A stretch of 5,410 bases of DNA from Actinomycetota bacterium (lineage in GTDB: Bacteria; Actinomycetota; Thermoleophilia; Gaiellales; Gaiellaceae). Positions 1 through 5,410 of the stretch are shown one piece after another (positions within the stretch are counted from its first letter, which is position 1; the number at the start of each line of letters is the position of its first letter). Under the pieces are notes generated by a model. It was not told the origin of the DNA. It searched no databases and was given only the letters and a program-made list of their open reading frames with translations. The stretch lies in the NCBI GenBank assembly GCA_013694685.1, contig JACDBY010000111.1, positions 1 through 5,410 on the forward strand, given 5' to 3'. Position numbers and translations under genes: made by a program.

Positions 1-10
1 GGGCTGAGCC

Positions 11-871
11 GTGAGCGTCGACGTCACGCCGAGCCCGACCCGACCAGCAGGCGTCCGCTGGCGCATCGCCGGCAGCCCGACGCGGTGGCTGACCTATGGC
101 GTCCTGGTCTTCTTCCTCACGATGCTCGCCGGCACCGTCGGGTCGGTGCTCCTCTCGTCGTTCGCGACGCGGTGGTTCGCCACGTGGACGCCGGAGGGCT
201 ACACGACGAAGTGGTACGGGCAGGCGTGGGAGGAGTTCGACCTCACCTCCGTCCTCATTGTCACCGCTGAGGTCGCGATCGCCGTCGTAATCATCTCGCT
301 CCTCATCGCGGTGCCGGCCGCCTACGCCCTCGCACGGCGAGATTTCCCTGGTAAGCGCCTTGTCATGGTTCTCTTCCTGTTGCCGGTAGTGGTTCCGACG
401 ATCACCTACGGCGTACCGCTCGCGATTCTCTTCTACGACCTCCACCTGGCGCTGACGCTGCCCGGGGTCGTGCTGATCAACCTCGTGCCCGCTGTGCCCT
501 TCGCGATCCTCATCCTCGTGCCCTTCGTCGAGCAGATCGATGTCTCGCTCGAGAAGGCGGCCCGGGTCTTCGGAGCCGGCCAGCTCCGCATCTTCGCGCG
601 CATCGTCTTTCCGCTGCTCGTCCCCGGCATCGTTGCCGTCTCCGTCTTGCTGCTCGTGCGGACGCTCGCACTCTTCGACCTGACCTTCTTCGTCGCCGGC
701 CCGGAGCAGACGACACTCGTCGTGAAGCTCTTTGCTGCCGTTTCGGGGGCAGGCTTCCGGGTCGACCAATCCGTGGACGCGATGGCTGTGATCTACATGT
801 CCGCCAACGTCGCCCTGCTCGCTGTCGCGCTCAAGTTCATCAACCCATCTCGTCTTGTCTCGGCCGGGTAG
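11..871 (+). CDS. ABC transporter permease, PotC-like inner-membrane subunit
   Basis: Membrane-spanning subunit of an ABC importer; it forms half of the translocation channel and couples to the ATPase. The 286-residue protein has about six hydrophobic helices (roughly residues 27-51, 80-108, 116-142, 150-171, 201-220, 255-275). The cytoplasmic EAA-type coupling loop lies at about 181-206: EKAARVFGAG, then a spacer, then IVFPLLVPG. A large extracytoplasmic segment with a WY pair (residues 68-69) before helix 2 and the overall layout resemble the spermidine/putrescine-type family (COG1177-like), which also transports other solutes, so polyamine specificity should not be assumed. The start is GTG at 11; an in-frame TGA at 5-7 rules out an earlier start. 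A TGA at 12-14 in another frame would give a GTGA overlap with an upstream gene, like the ATGA junctions further on. The partner permease, ATPase and binding protein must lie outside the window. Family is sure; substrate is unknown. Confidence 0.92.
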   Translation: MSVDVTPSPTRPAGVRWRIAGSPTRWLTYGVLVFFLTMLAGTVGSVLLSSFATRWFATWTPEGYTTKWYGQAWEEFDLTSVLIVTAEVAIAVVIISLLIAVPAAYALARRDFPGKRLVMVLFLLPVVVPTITYGVPLAILFYDLHLALTLPGVVLINLVPAVPFAILILVPFVEQIDVSLEKAARVFGAGQLRIFARIVFPLLVPGIVAVSVLLLVRTLALFDLTFFVAGPEQTTLVVKLFAAVSGAGFRVDQSVDAMAVIYMSANVALLAVALKFINPSRLVSAG

Positions 872-928
872 AGCTTCGATCCCCGACGCTTCCTCGGTCT
901 GGACCGTGAGCAGGGGGGCGACGGCGGC

Positions 929-2086
929 ATGAGCCGGATAGCCCGCGTGGAGACGTTCCGCGTCGACCTCCCTGTCCTCAAGACCTTCGTCTTCGCGTCG
1001 GGGACCGCCGGGTCAGCCGGCGCGACTGCCCCGCACATCTTCGTCAAGCTGATCGACGACGAGGGCCGCTTCGGCTGGGGCGAGGCGCGGCCGAGCCCGA
1101 GTTGGTCCTACGAGACGGCCGAGACGATCCTCTCGACGATCCACGGCTACCTCGGGCCCGCCGTGATCGGGCTCCCCATCAGCGACCGATGGGGACTTCA
1201 CCAACGGATGAGGCAGGTCATCGGCCTCGGCCCCTCAACGGGACAGCCGATCGCCAAGGCAGCCGTCGACGTCGCCCTCCACGATCTGTGCGCACGCGCG
1301 GCAGGGATGACGCTGCGGGCGTTCCTCGGCGGATCCGACGAGCGCGCCGAGGTCGAGCTCAGCTACACGCTCACTGCGCACGACGCTCCATCTGTGCGCG
1401 AGGACGTCGCCGAGGGACGCACGGCCGGTTTTCGGCATTTCAACTACAAGGTCGCAGTCGAGCCCGCGACCGACCTTGCGATCGCAGGGACGATCCGCGA
1501 CGAAGCCGGGCCCGACGCGTTCGTGTGGGCGGACGCGAACCAGGGCCTCTCGCTGCACGGCGCTCGCCGGCTGGCGGCCGGTCTCGCGGCGGCCGGCACC
1601 GACGTGCTCGAGCAGCCTCTGCGCGCGGACGCCGGGCACCTCATGGTCGCTCTCCGGCAGTCGACGACTATGCCACTTGCCGTCGACGAGTCGAGCGTGA
1701 GCGCCACGGACTTCTTCCGGACCGCGGCCGCCGGAGTCGTCGACTACCTCGTCATCAAGGTGACACGCAGCGCAGGGCTGTGGCCGACGCTCCAGCAGAT
1801 CGCGATCGCCGATGCTGCCGGGCTTGGCCTGCTGGTCAGCGGTCTGACGGACAGCATGATCACGAAGCTCGCGGCCTGCCAGGTAGCGGCTGCCGTCGGG
1901 TGCACGGGACCGGCGGGCCTGAACGGCAGCCAGTTCGTCGACGACTCCGAGCTCTTTCCGACCAAGGGCGAGCTCGAGGTCGGCGGCTTCGTGCGGCTGG
2001 GCTCGGGTCTCGGCATTGGCATCGAGCCCGACGAGACGGCGCTCAGGCGGCTCGCCGGCGATGCCGTGGCCGCTTCGGTCTCATGA
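929..2086 (+). CDS. Mandelate racemase/muconate lactonizing enzyme family protein (enolase superfamily)
   Basis: Cytoplasmic, Mg-dependent enzyme expected to remove a proton alpha to a carboxylate and form an enolate, as in dehydratases, cycloisomerases and epimerases. The 385-residue length is normal. An N-terminal capping domain covers about 1-130 and a TIM barrel about 140-350. Metal ligands appear in order: Asp202 in ADANQG, Glu228 in VLEQPL, and Asp253 in AVDES. Lys277 in VIKVTRSAG fits the strand-6 lysine of the MLE subgroup. The strand-2 KxK motif reads N172-Y-K174, so the second lysine is kept and the first is Asn. The start is ATG 929, with a G-rich stretch (912-917) as a plausible ribosome site. 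It follows the permease after 57 bp and overlaps the next gene by 4 bp. Fold and metal site are clear. The reaction is not; the permease and Gfo/Idh/MocA neighbours suggest sugar-acid or related carboxylate catabolism. Confidence 0.93.
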   Translation: MSRIARVETFRVDLPVLKTFVFASGTAGSAGATAPHIFVKLIDDEGRFGWGEARPSPSWSYETAETILSTIHGYLGPAVIGLPISDRWGLHQRMRQVIGLGPSTGQPIAKAAVDVALHDLCARAAGMTLRAFLGGSDERAEVELSYTLTAHDAPSVREDVAEGRTAGFRHFNYKVAVEPATDLAIAGTIRDEAGPDAFVWADANQGLSLHGARRLAAGLAAAGTDVLEQPLRADAGHLMVALRQSTTMPLAVDESSVSATDFFRTAAAGVVDYLVIKVTRSAGLWPTLQQIAIADAAGLGLLVSGLTDSMITKLAACQVAAAVGCTGPAGLNGSQFVDDSELFPTKGELEVGGFVRLGSGLGIGIEPDETALRRLAGDAVAASVS

Positions 2087-3225
2087 GCCGCACAGACCGA
2101 GGCAGCGTCGAGAAGATCACCGCCGCCATCGTCGGCACCGGTGGGATCGCAGAGGCTCATGTGACGGCGATTCGCGAGCTCGCGGAGCACATCGAGCTCG
2201 TGGCGGCGGTCGACGTCGACGAGGAGCGACTGCGGGTCTTCTGCGAGCAGTACGGAATCGCCGGGCGCTACACCGACCTCGACCGCATGCTCGCGCAGGA
2301 ACTGCCGCGTCTCGTTCACATCTGCACGCCGCCCTCGAGCCACGCGGCCCTTTCGATCCGCTCCCTGCGTGCGGGCGCCTGGGTCTTCTGCGAGAAGCCT
2401 CCGTGCACGATGCTCGCCGAGCTCGACGAGATCGAGGCAGCCGAGGAGGAAACCGGACGGTACTGCAGCTTCGTCTTCCAGTGGCGCTTCGGCTCTGGCG
2501 CACAGCGCTTGCGCCGGCTGATCGAAACCCAGGCCTTCGGCCGGCCGCTGCTCGCCATCTGTCACACGACGTGGTTTCGGGACGACGGTTACTACGCAGT
2601 TCCTTGGCGCGGCCGCTGGGAGACGGAAGCGGGAGGGCCGACGATGGGGCACGGCATCCACGCGACTGATCTCGTGCTCTGGCTGCTCGGGGACTGGACC
2701 GAGGTGAGGGGCATGATCGGCCGGGTTGATCGGGAGATCGAGACGGAGGACGTCTCGATGGCGATGGTGGAGTTCGAGAGCGGCGCGCGGGGAAGCTTCG
2801 TGACGAGCGTCGTCTCGCCCCGCGAGGAGACCTACCTCCGCTTCGACTTCCAGCAGGCGACGGTGGAGTTCCGGCACCTCTACGGCTATACGGACGCCGA
2901 CTGGCGCTTCACACCGCGTCCCGGCGAGCAGGAGGAGGCGCTCGGAGACGCGTGGGCTCGGACGCCCGCAGAGCTTCCGAGCACCCATGCCTCGCAGCTC
3001 CGGGCAATCGTTGACAGCATGCGCGAGGGCGGCCGTCCGCCGACCGGCCCTCGCGAGGTGCGGCCGACGATGGAGTTCATCACTGCGCTGTATCGCTCGG
3101 CGATGACGGGCGTCCCGGTGGCTCGAGCGTCACTCTCCCGCGAGGATCCGTTCTACAGTGCTCTGCACGGGAACCTCGCCGAGTGGGCCCCTCGGAATGC
3201 TGAACGGTCGCGGGGGGCCGGATGA
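2083..3225 (+). CDS. Gfo/Idh/MocA family NAD(P)-dependent oxidoreductase
   Basis: Soluble dehydrogenase/reductase of the glucose-fructose oxidoreductase/inositol dehydrogenase family, acting on a sugar or cyclitol-like hydroxyl or keto group. The 380-residue protein starts with a Rossmann fold: beta strand ITAAIVG followed by the dinucleotide-binding GTGGIA (18-23), with Asp44 near the end of strand 2. CTPPSSH (81-87) and the EKP motif (Glu104-Lys105-Pro106), holding the usual catalytic lysine, follow. The C-terminal alpha/beta domain contains GGPTMGHGIHATD (184-196). His193 matches the family histidine, but the Asp usually four residues earlier is Gly189. The start ATG 2083 overlaps the preceding stop as ATGA, implying translational coupling; the frame is open further upstream, but that stretch lies inside the enolase-family gene and is not homologous. 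A second ATGA links it to the DUF6807 gene. The substrate cannot be read from sequence; oxidation of a sugar or of the enolase-family product is an inference. Confidence 0.95.
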   Translation: MSRTDRGSVEKITAAIVGTGGIAEAHVTAIRELAEHIELVAAVDVDEERLRVFCEQYGIAGRYTDLDRMLAQELPRLVHICTPPSSHAALSIRSLRAGAWVFCEKPPCTMLAELDEIEAAEEETGRYCSFVFQWRFGSGAQRLRRLIETQAFGRPLLAICHTTWFRDDGYYAVPWRGRWETEAGGPTMGHGIHATDLVLWLLGDWTEVRGMIGRVDREIETEDVSMAMVEFESGARGSFVTSVVSPREETYLRFDFQQATVEFRHLYGYTDADWRFTPRPGEQEEALGDAWARTPAELPSTHASQLRAIVDSMREGGRPPTGPREVRPTMEFITALYRSAMTGVPVARASLSREDPFYSALHGNLAEWAPRNAERSRGAG

Positions 3226-4187
3226 CATCGGAGCGGCTCCTCCTCGCGGATACCGCCGACGAGTGCGTAGAGGTTCTCTGGGGTCAGTTGCCGCTCTTCA
3301 CGTACGTCTACCGGGTCGACGCTCCGCGCTCAGAGTCGCCGAAGCCCTACCTCCATCCCGTCCGCACGCTCTCGGGCGATGTCATTACCGGATTCCGGCC
3401 CGAGGATCACGTCTGGCACAAGGGAGTCCAGATGACCGCGCCCAACCTCTCAGGCCAGAACTTCTGGGGCGGCGGAACGTACGTTCACGGGTCAGGGTAC
3501 GTCGACCTGCCCAACAACGGAACGATGGAGCACGTGGAGTGGAAGGAGCTCGAGACGGATGGAACCGCCGCTCGACTGGTGGAGCGGCTCACCTGGCGCA
3601 CGGCCGCAGGCGAGGTCTGGATCGAGGAGCGTCGCACGATCGAAGTGCCTCGGGTGGATTCATCCGCGGGCGTCTACCAGCTCTCGTTCACGTTCCAGCT
3701 CCGCAACCTCGCCTCGCACGATCTGGTCTTCGCGAGCCCGGCGATCGAGGGTCGCCCGGACGCGGGGTACGGCGGCTTGTTCTGGCGCGGGCCGGACTCC
3801 TTCGTCGGGGGGCGCATCATCGCCGCCGGGGGCCTCGGGGGAACAGACATCATGGGCTCGCGCGCGCAGTGGCTTGCCTTCACCGGATGCCACGACAGCG
3901 GCAGCCTCTCTACGCTCATCTTCATCGACGACACGACGAACCTCCGGTATCCGACGGAGTGGTTCGTTCGGACCTCGCCGATCGCGTGCGTGAGCCCCGC
4001 GTTGGCTTTCTCCGAGCGGCTCACTCTTCCAGCAGCCGACGAGTTGACCTTTCGCCACGCCCTCGTGGTGGCCGCCGGCGACGTGGGTCGAGCCGACATC
4101 GAACGGCTGGTCGCCGCAGCGAAGACCGACGCGACTGCAGACGCGGACTCCTCGCCAGCGCCGAAGCTTCGGGCGTCTCTCTCTTGA
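3222..4187 (+). CDS. DUF6807 (PmoA-like) family protein of unknown function
   Basis: I recognise this as the DUF6807 family, often labelled 'PmoA family' or 'methane oxygenase PmoA' in databases. Nothing here supports a methane monooxygenase role: there are no membrane helices, and the other genes are catabolic. The 321-residue protein is of usual length. Family hallmarks are KPYLHPVRT (41-49, His45), RPEDHVWHKG (59-68, Asp62, His63, His66), a glycine/tryptophan-rich stretch near 79-92 (FWGGGTYVHG), and LRYPTEWFVR (241-250) in the C-terminal half. The conserved His/Asp residues look like a metal or substrate site, by inference. The rest is predicted mostly beta strand. There is no signal peptide, so it should be cytoplasmic. 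The start ATG 3222 overlaps the previous stop as ATGA, with a G-run at 3211-3217 as possible ribosome site. The last about 20 residues are Ala/Asp/Ser-rich and probably disordered. It is the final gene of the operon. Confidence 0.87.
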   Translation: MTSERLLLADTADECVEVLWGQLPLFTYVYRVDAPRSESPKPYLHPVRTLSGDVITGFRPEDHVWHKGVQMTAPNLSGQNFWGGGTYVHGSGYVDLPNNGTMEHVEWKELETDGTAARLVERLTWRTAAGEVWIEERRTIEVPRVDSSAGVYQLSFTFQLRNLASHDLVFASPAIEGRPDAGYGGLFWRGPDSFVGGRIIAAGGLGGTDIMGSRAQWLAFTGCHDSGSLSTLIFIDDTTNLRYPTEWFVRTSPIACVSPALAFSERLTLPAADELTFRHALVVAAGDVGRADIERLVAAAKTDATADADSSPAPKLRASLS

Positions 4188-4228
4188 GCCTGGGGATCGG
4201 CGTGTCGGGCCTCGCGTGTCCGTCGATG

Positions 4229-4240
4229 GTCGACCCCCTC
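4229..4240. repeat. Direct repeat GTCGACCCCCTC, copy 1
   Basis: This 12-bp string recurs exactly at 4330-4341, where it is the variable-loop/anticodon-stem part of the tRNA-Thr fragment. On the minus strand copy 1 reads TAAGAGGGGGTCGAC (4243-4229), against TAAGGAGGGGGTCGAC in the tRNA, a single-base difference. Both copies are followed on the plus strand by an AGGAGG string. Copy 1 has no T arm after it, so it is at most a short trace of tRNA sequence. It could mark repeated recombination at the tRNA or be chance in GC-rich DNA. Confidence 0.45.
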
Positions 4241-4307
4241 TTATTTTAAGGAGGTGCTCAGTCATATCAAATCAGGCAACACAACATACTGATGTGCAGG
4301 TACTTTA

Positions 4308-4352
4308 AGCCCTCTGACGGACTCGAACCGTCGACCCCCTCCTTACCATTCA
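4308..4352 (-). tRNA. Partial tRNA-Thr(GGU), 3' half only
   Basis: Read on the minus strand, the segment gives a textbook tRNA 3' half. The anticodon loop ATGGTAA (4349-4343) has U33, anticodon GGU (4347-4345) and A37. It is followed by 3' anticodon stem GGAGG (4342-4338), variable loop GGGTC, a perfect 5-bp T stem GACGG/CCGTC around loop TTCGAGT (4332-4316), acceptor strand AGAGGGC (4315-4309) and discriminator T (4308). No CCA is encoded. U36 with A37 and discriminator U fit bacterial tRNA-Thr(GGU). On the 5' side, CCTGA (4354-4350) pairs with only three of the five stem bases, and no D arm or 5' acceptor strand (expected GCCCTCT) is visible before the transposase leader. It is therefore a fragment, either an attachment-site remnant of a tRNA-targeting integrative element or one half of a tRNA gene split by insertion. 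It is not a functional gene as it stands. Confidence 0.72.
4330..4341. repeat. Direct repeat GTCGACCCCCTC, copy 2
   Basis: Second exact copy of the 12-bp string at 4229-4240. It lies inside the partial tRNA-Thr(GGU) and spans the start of the T stem, the variable loop and most of the 3' anticodon stem. The two copies are 101 bp apart and in the same orientation. Confidence 0.45.
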
Positions 4353-4403
4353 GGTTTTGAGGAGGGTGTGGGGTGCGTAAACCCAGTTCGGCGTCGCGGG
4401 CTC

Positions 4404-4424
4404 TCGACTCGTCCGTAGAGTCGG
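4404..4424 (+). other. Hairpin in transposase leader
   Basis: CGACTC (4405-4410) and GAGTCG (4418-4423) form a perfect 6-bp stem around a 7-nt loop, extendable by a T-G wobble. It lies upstream of the ribosome site of the transposase. IS elements often carry leader structures that limit expression from outside promoters, and this could be one. There is no T-run after it, so it is not an intrinsic terminator. Confidence 0.35.
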
Positions 4425-4445
4425 CCGCCTCGTCCCGCTGATTCC

Positions 4446-4451
4446 GAGGAG
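4446..4451 (+). promoter_or_regulatory. Ribosome-binding site GAGGAG of the transposase gene
   Basis: GAGGAG is the only good Shine-Dalgarno match near the start of the transposase. It sits directly against the TTG at 4452, which is too close, but 6 nt before the in-frame TTG at 4458. Translation therefore probably starts at 4458 rather than 4452. Confidence 0.5.
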
Positions 4452-5410
4452 TTGCTCTTGTTCTGGTCGCTTGGCTATCTGGCGTTGCGCTGCCTGTTCC
4501 AGCTCGTACTCCTGCGCCGTCGTTCCGAGGGGTTCAAGGAGCTGGAGATCGTCGTGCTTCGGCATGAGCTGTCGGTGCTGCGCCGCCAGGCGGCTCGGCC
4601 GAAGCTACACCCGTGCGACAGGCTCATACTCACCGCCGCGAGCAGGCTGCTCCCTCGCCCGCGCTGGGGCTCATTTCTGGTGACCCCGACCACACTGCTG
4701 CGGTGGCACCGGCGGCTCATTGCTCGCCGCTGGACCTGCGGCGGTCGGACTGGTCGACCGCTGGTCGGCGACGAGATCCGCGAACTCGTCCTTCGTCTCG
4801 CGCGGGAGAACCCACGCTGGGGTTACCAGCGGATCGTCGGCGAGATCAGTGGGGTTGGCCTGAAAGTGTCGGCAACGACCGTCCGGAAGATCCTGCGCGA
4901 GGCGGGCATCGGTTCTGCCGGTGAGCGCTCTGGCCCTTCATGGCGGACGTTCCTACGGCAGCAAGCACGCAGCATGATCGCGGTCGACTTCTTCACCGTC
5001 GAGACCATCTCGCTGCAACGTCTGTACGTCCTCTTCTTCATCGAGCTACGCAGCCGCCGCGTCCACCTCGCCGGCTGCACCGCCAACCCGACCGGCGCCT
5101 GGGGTCACACAGCAGGCACGCCAGTTCGCCTGGACGCGCCACGAGCAGCCATCGCGCTTTCGCTACTTGATCCGCGACCGTGACAGCAAGTTCACCCGCA
5201 ACTTCGACGCGGTCTTCGTAAGCGAAGGCATCGAAGTGATCAAGACCCCGGTGCGAGCGCCGAAGGCGAACGCGATCGCCGAGCGCTTCGTCGGCACCGT
5301 CCGGCGAGAATGCTTCGACTGGCTCTTGATCGTGAACCGTCGGCACCTGGAGCACGTGCTCCGCGTGTATGTCGATCACTACAACGCGCACAGACCGCAC
5401 CGCTCCCTCG
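4452..5410 (+). pseudogene. Integrase-core (rve/DDE) transposase, frameshifted and 3'-truncated by window
   Basis: DNA strand-transfer enzyme of an IS element. The frame starts at TTG 4452, or more likely TTG 4458 given the GAGGAG placement, and reads to a stop at 5181-5183. An N-terminal helical/HTH region (VVLRHELSVLRRQ at 34-46, TLLRWHRRLIARRW at 81-94) is followed by ENPRWGYQRIVGE (119-131), typical of HTH_21 domains. The rve domain follows, with first catalytic Asp179 in AVDFF. After ANPTGAW (211-217) the frame is wrong. Removing one G from the GGGG at 5101-5104 restores VTQQARQFAW and continues to the window edge through IRDRDSKF (catalytic Asp codon 5176-5178), NAIAERFVG (Glu codon 5281-5283) and YNAHRPHRSL. 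Asp and Glu lie 35 positions apart, close to DD(35)E spacing. All three catalytic residues survive across two frames; only the last few dozen residues are missing. The shift is either a real inactivating mutation or a homopolymer sequencing error. Confidence 0.85.

Larger units (their letters stand above)
4188..4451. other. Intergenic junction between catabolic operon and IS-like element
   Basis: No protein gene is supported here. Bases about 4241-4310 are strikingly AT-rich against GC-rich flanks, suggesting DNA of different origin or a site of recombination. The stretch holds a partial tRNA-Thr on the minus strand, a 12-bp direct repeat, and the leader of the transposase gene. A perfect Shine-Dalgarno-like string (TAAGGAGGTG, 4246-4255) occurs, but no ATG, GTG or TTG follows at usable spacing. 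I see no convincing intrinsic terminator for the upstream operon: GC-rich inverted repeats are present, but none is followed by a T-run on the plus strand. Confidence 0.7.
4367..5410 (+). mobile_element. IS-like element with DDE (rve) transposase, truncated by window edge
   Basis: The transposase gene defines the element. Its left limit is not resolved: I place it tentatively at the TGTGGGGTGCG string starting at 4367, just after the tRNA-derived region, because TG is a common IS terminus and about 85 bp of leader is normal. The right end, with the matching inverted terminal repeat and any target duplication, lies beyond 5410. The family is an integrase-core type seen widely in actinobacteria, related to IS3/IS481 in its catalytic domain; I cannot assign the exact IS family without the ends. 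The element is probably inactive given the frameshift in its only gene. Confidence 0.6.

Noticed and set aside
1102..2082. Long open frame upstream of and in frame with the Gfo/Idh/MocA gene
   Set aside because: Its translation is arginine-rich and low in hydrophobic residues, it lies inside the well-supported enolase-family gene, and homology begins only after ATG 2083.
1744..2988. Long minus-strand open frame across the enolase and Gfo genes
   Set aside because: Typical antisense shadow of GC-rich coding DNA; no recognisable domain, and it crosses two well-supported genes.
3158..4249. Plus-strand open frame overlapping the DUF6807 gene
   Set aside because: Arginine/glycine-rich shadow translation with no family motif; the DUF6807 frame has the conserved residues and the ATGA coupling.
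4228..4254. Possible terminator after the DUF6807 gene
   Set aside because: The CCTCTT/AAGGAGG pairing needs a bulge and is not followed by a T-run; GGTCGACC is a short palindrome only.
4246..4255. Perfect Shine-Dalgarno TAAGGAGGTG, or, on the minus strand, the 3' tail of 16S rRNA
   Set aside because: No start codon follows at 5-10 nt and no open frame begins there; on the minus strand only about 10 bases match the 16S 3' end, with no helix-45 sequence next to it.
4271..4293. ATCAG...CTGAT inverted repeat in the AT-rich spacer
   Set aside because: Only 5-bp arms with a 13-nt loop and no T-run; expected by chance in AT-rich DNA and not a terminator.
1..5410. CRISPR array, toxin-antitoxin, phage-defence or retron system
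   Set aside because: No regularly spaced repeats, nuclease, reverse transcriptase or paired small-gene module is visible on either strand.

Overview
The window is GC-rich bacterial DNA with strong G/C preference at third codon positions, one GTG and one TTG start, 4-bp ATGA gene overlaps, and a transposase of a type I know mainly from Actinomycetota. An actinobacterial host (a soil actinomycete or a Thermoleophilia-like lineage) is my best inference. Nothing here fixes the taxon more closely.

Region 1 (11-4187) is a tight, same-strand block of four genes. They encode an ABC transporter permease (11-871), an enolase-superfamily enzyme of the mandelate racemase/muconate lactonizing type (929-2086), a Gfo/Idh/MocA NAD(P)-dependent oxidoreductase (2083-3225) and a DUF6807 'PmoA-like' protein of unknown function (3222-4187). 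The last three are joined by ATGA overlaps, so they are almost certainly one transcript. The permease implies that the rest of an importer lies to the left of the window. Together they look like a catabolic operon: import a polar organic compound, act on it with an enolate-forming dehydratase, isomerase or epimerase, and carry out a sugar-type oxidation or reduction. DUF6807 supplies an uncharacterised step. A sugar acid or glycoside is a reasonable substrate guess, but the sequence does not identify it.

Region 2 (4188-4451) is an intergenic junction that is clearly more AT-rich than its surroundings in its middle part. On the minus strand it carries the 3' half of a tRNA-Thr(GGU): anticodon loop, 3' anticodon stem, variable loop, perfect T arm, 3' acceptor strand and discriminator U, with no recognisable D arm or 5' acceptor strand. 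A 12-bp piece of it is repeated about 100 bp away. This is what a tRNA attachment-site scar or a disrupted tRNA gene looks like.

Region 3 (about 4367-5410) is an insertion-sequence-like element carrying an rve/DDE integrase-type transposase. Its gene is broken by one extra G in a GGGG run (5101-5104), after which the correct protein continues in the next frame to the window edge. The window thus runs from a chromosomal catabolic operon into a tRNA-associated mobile-DNA junction.
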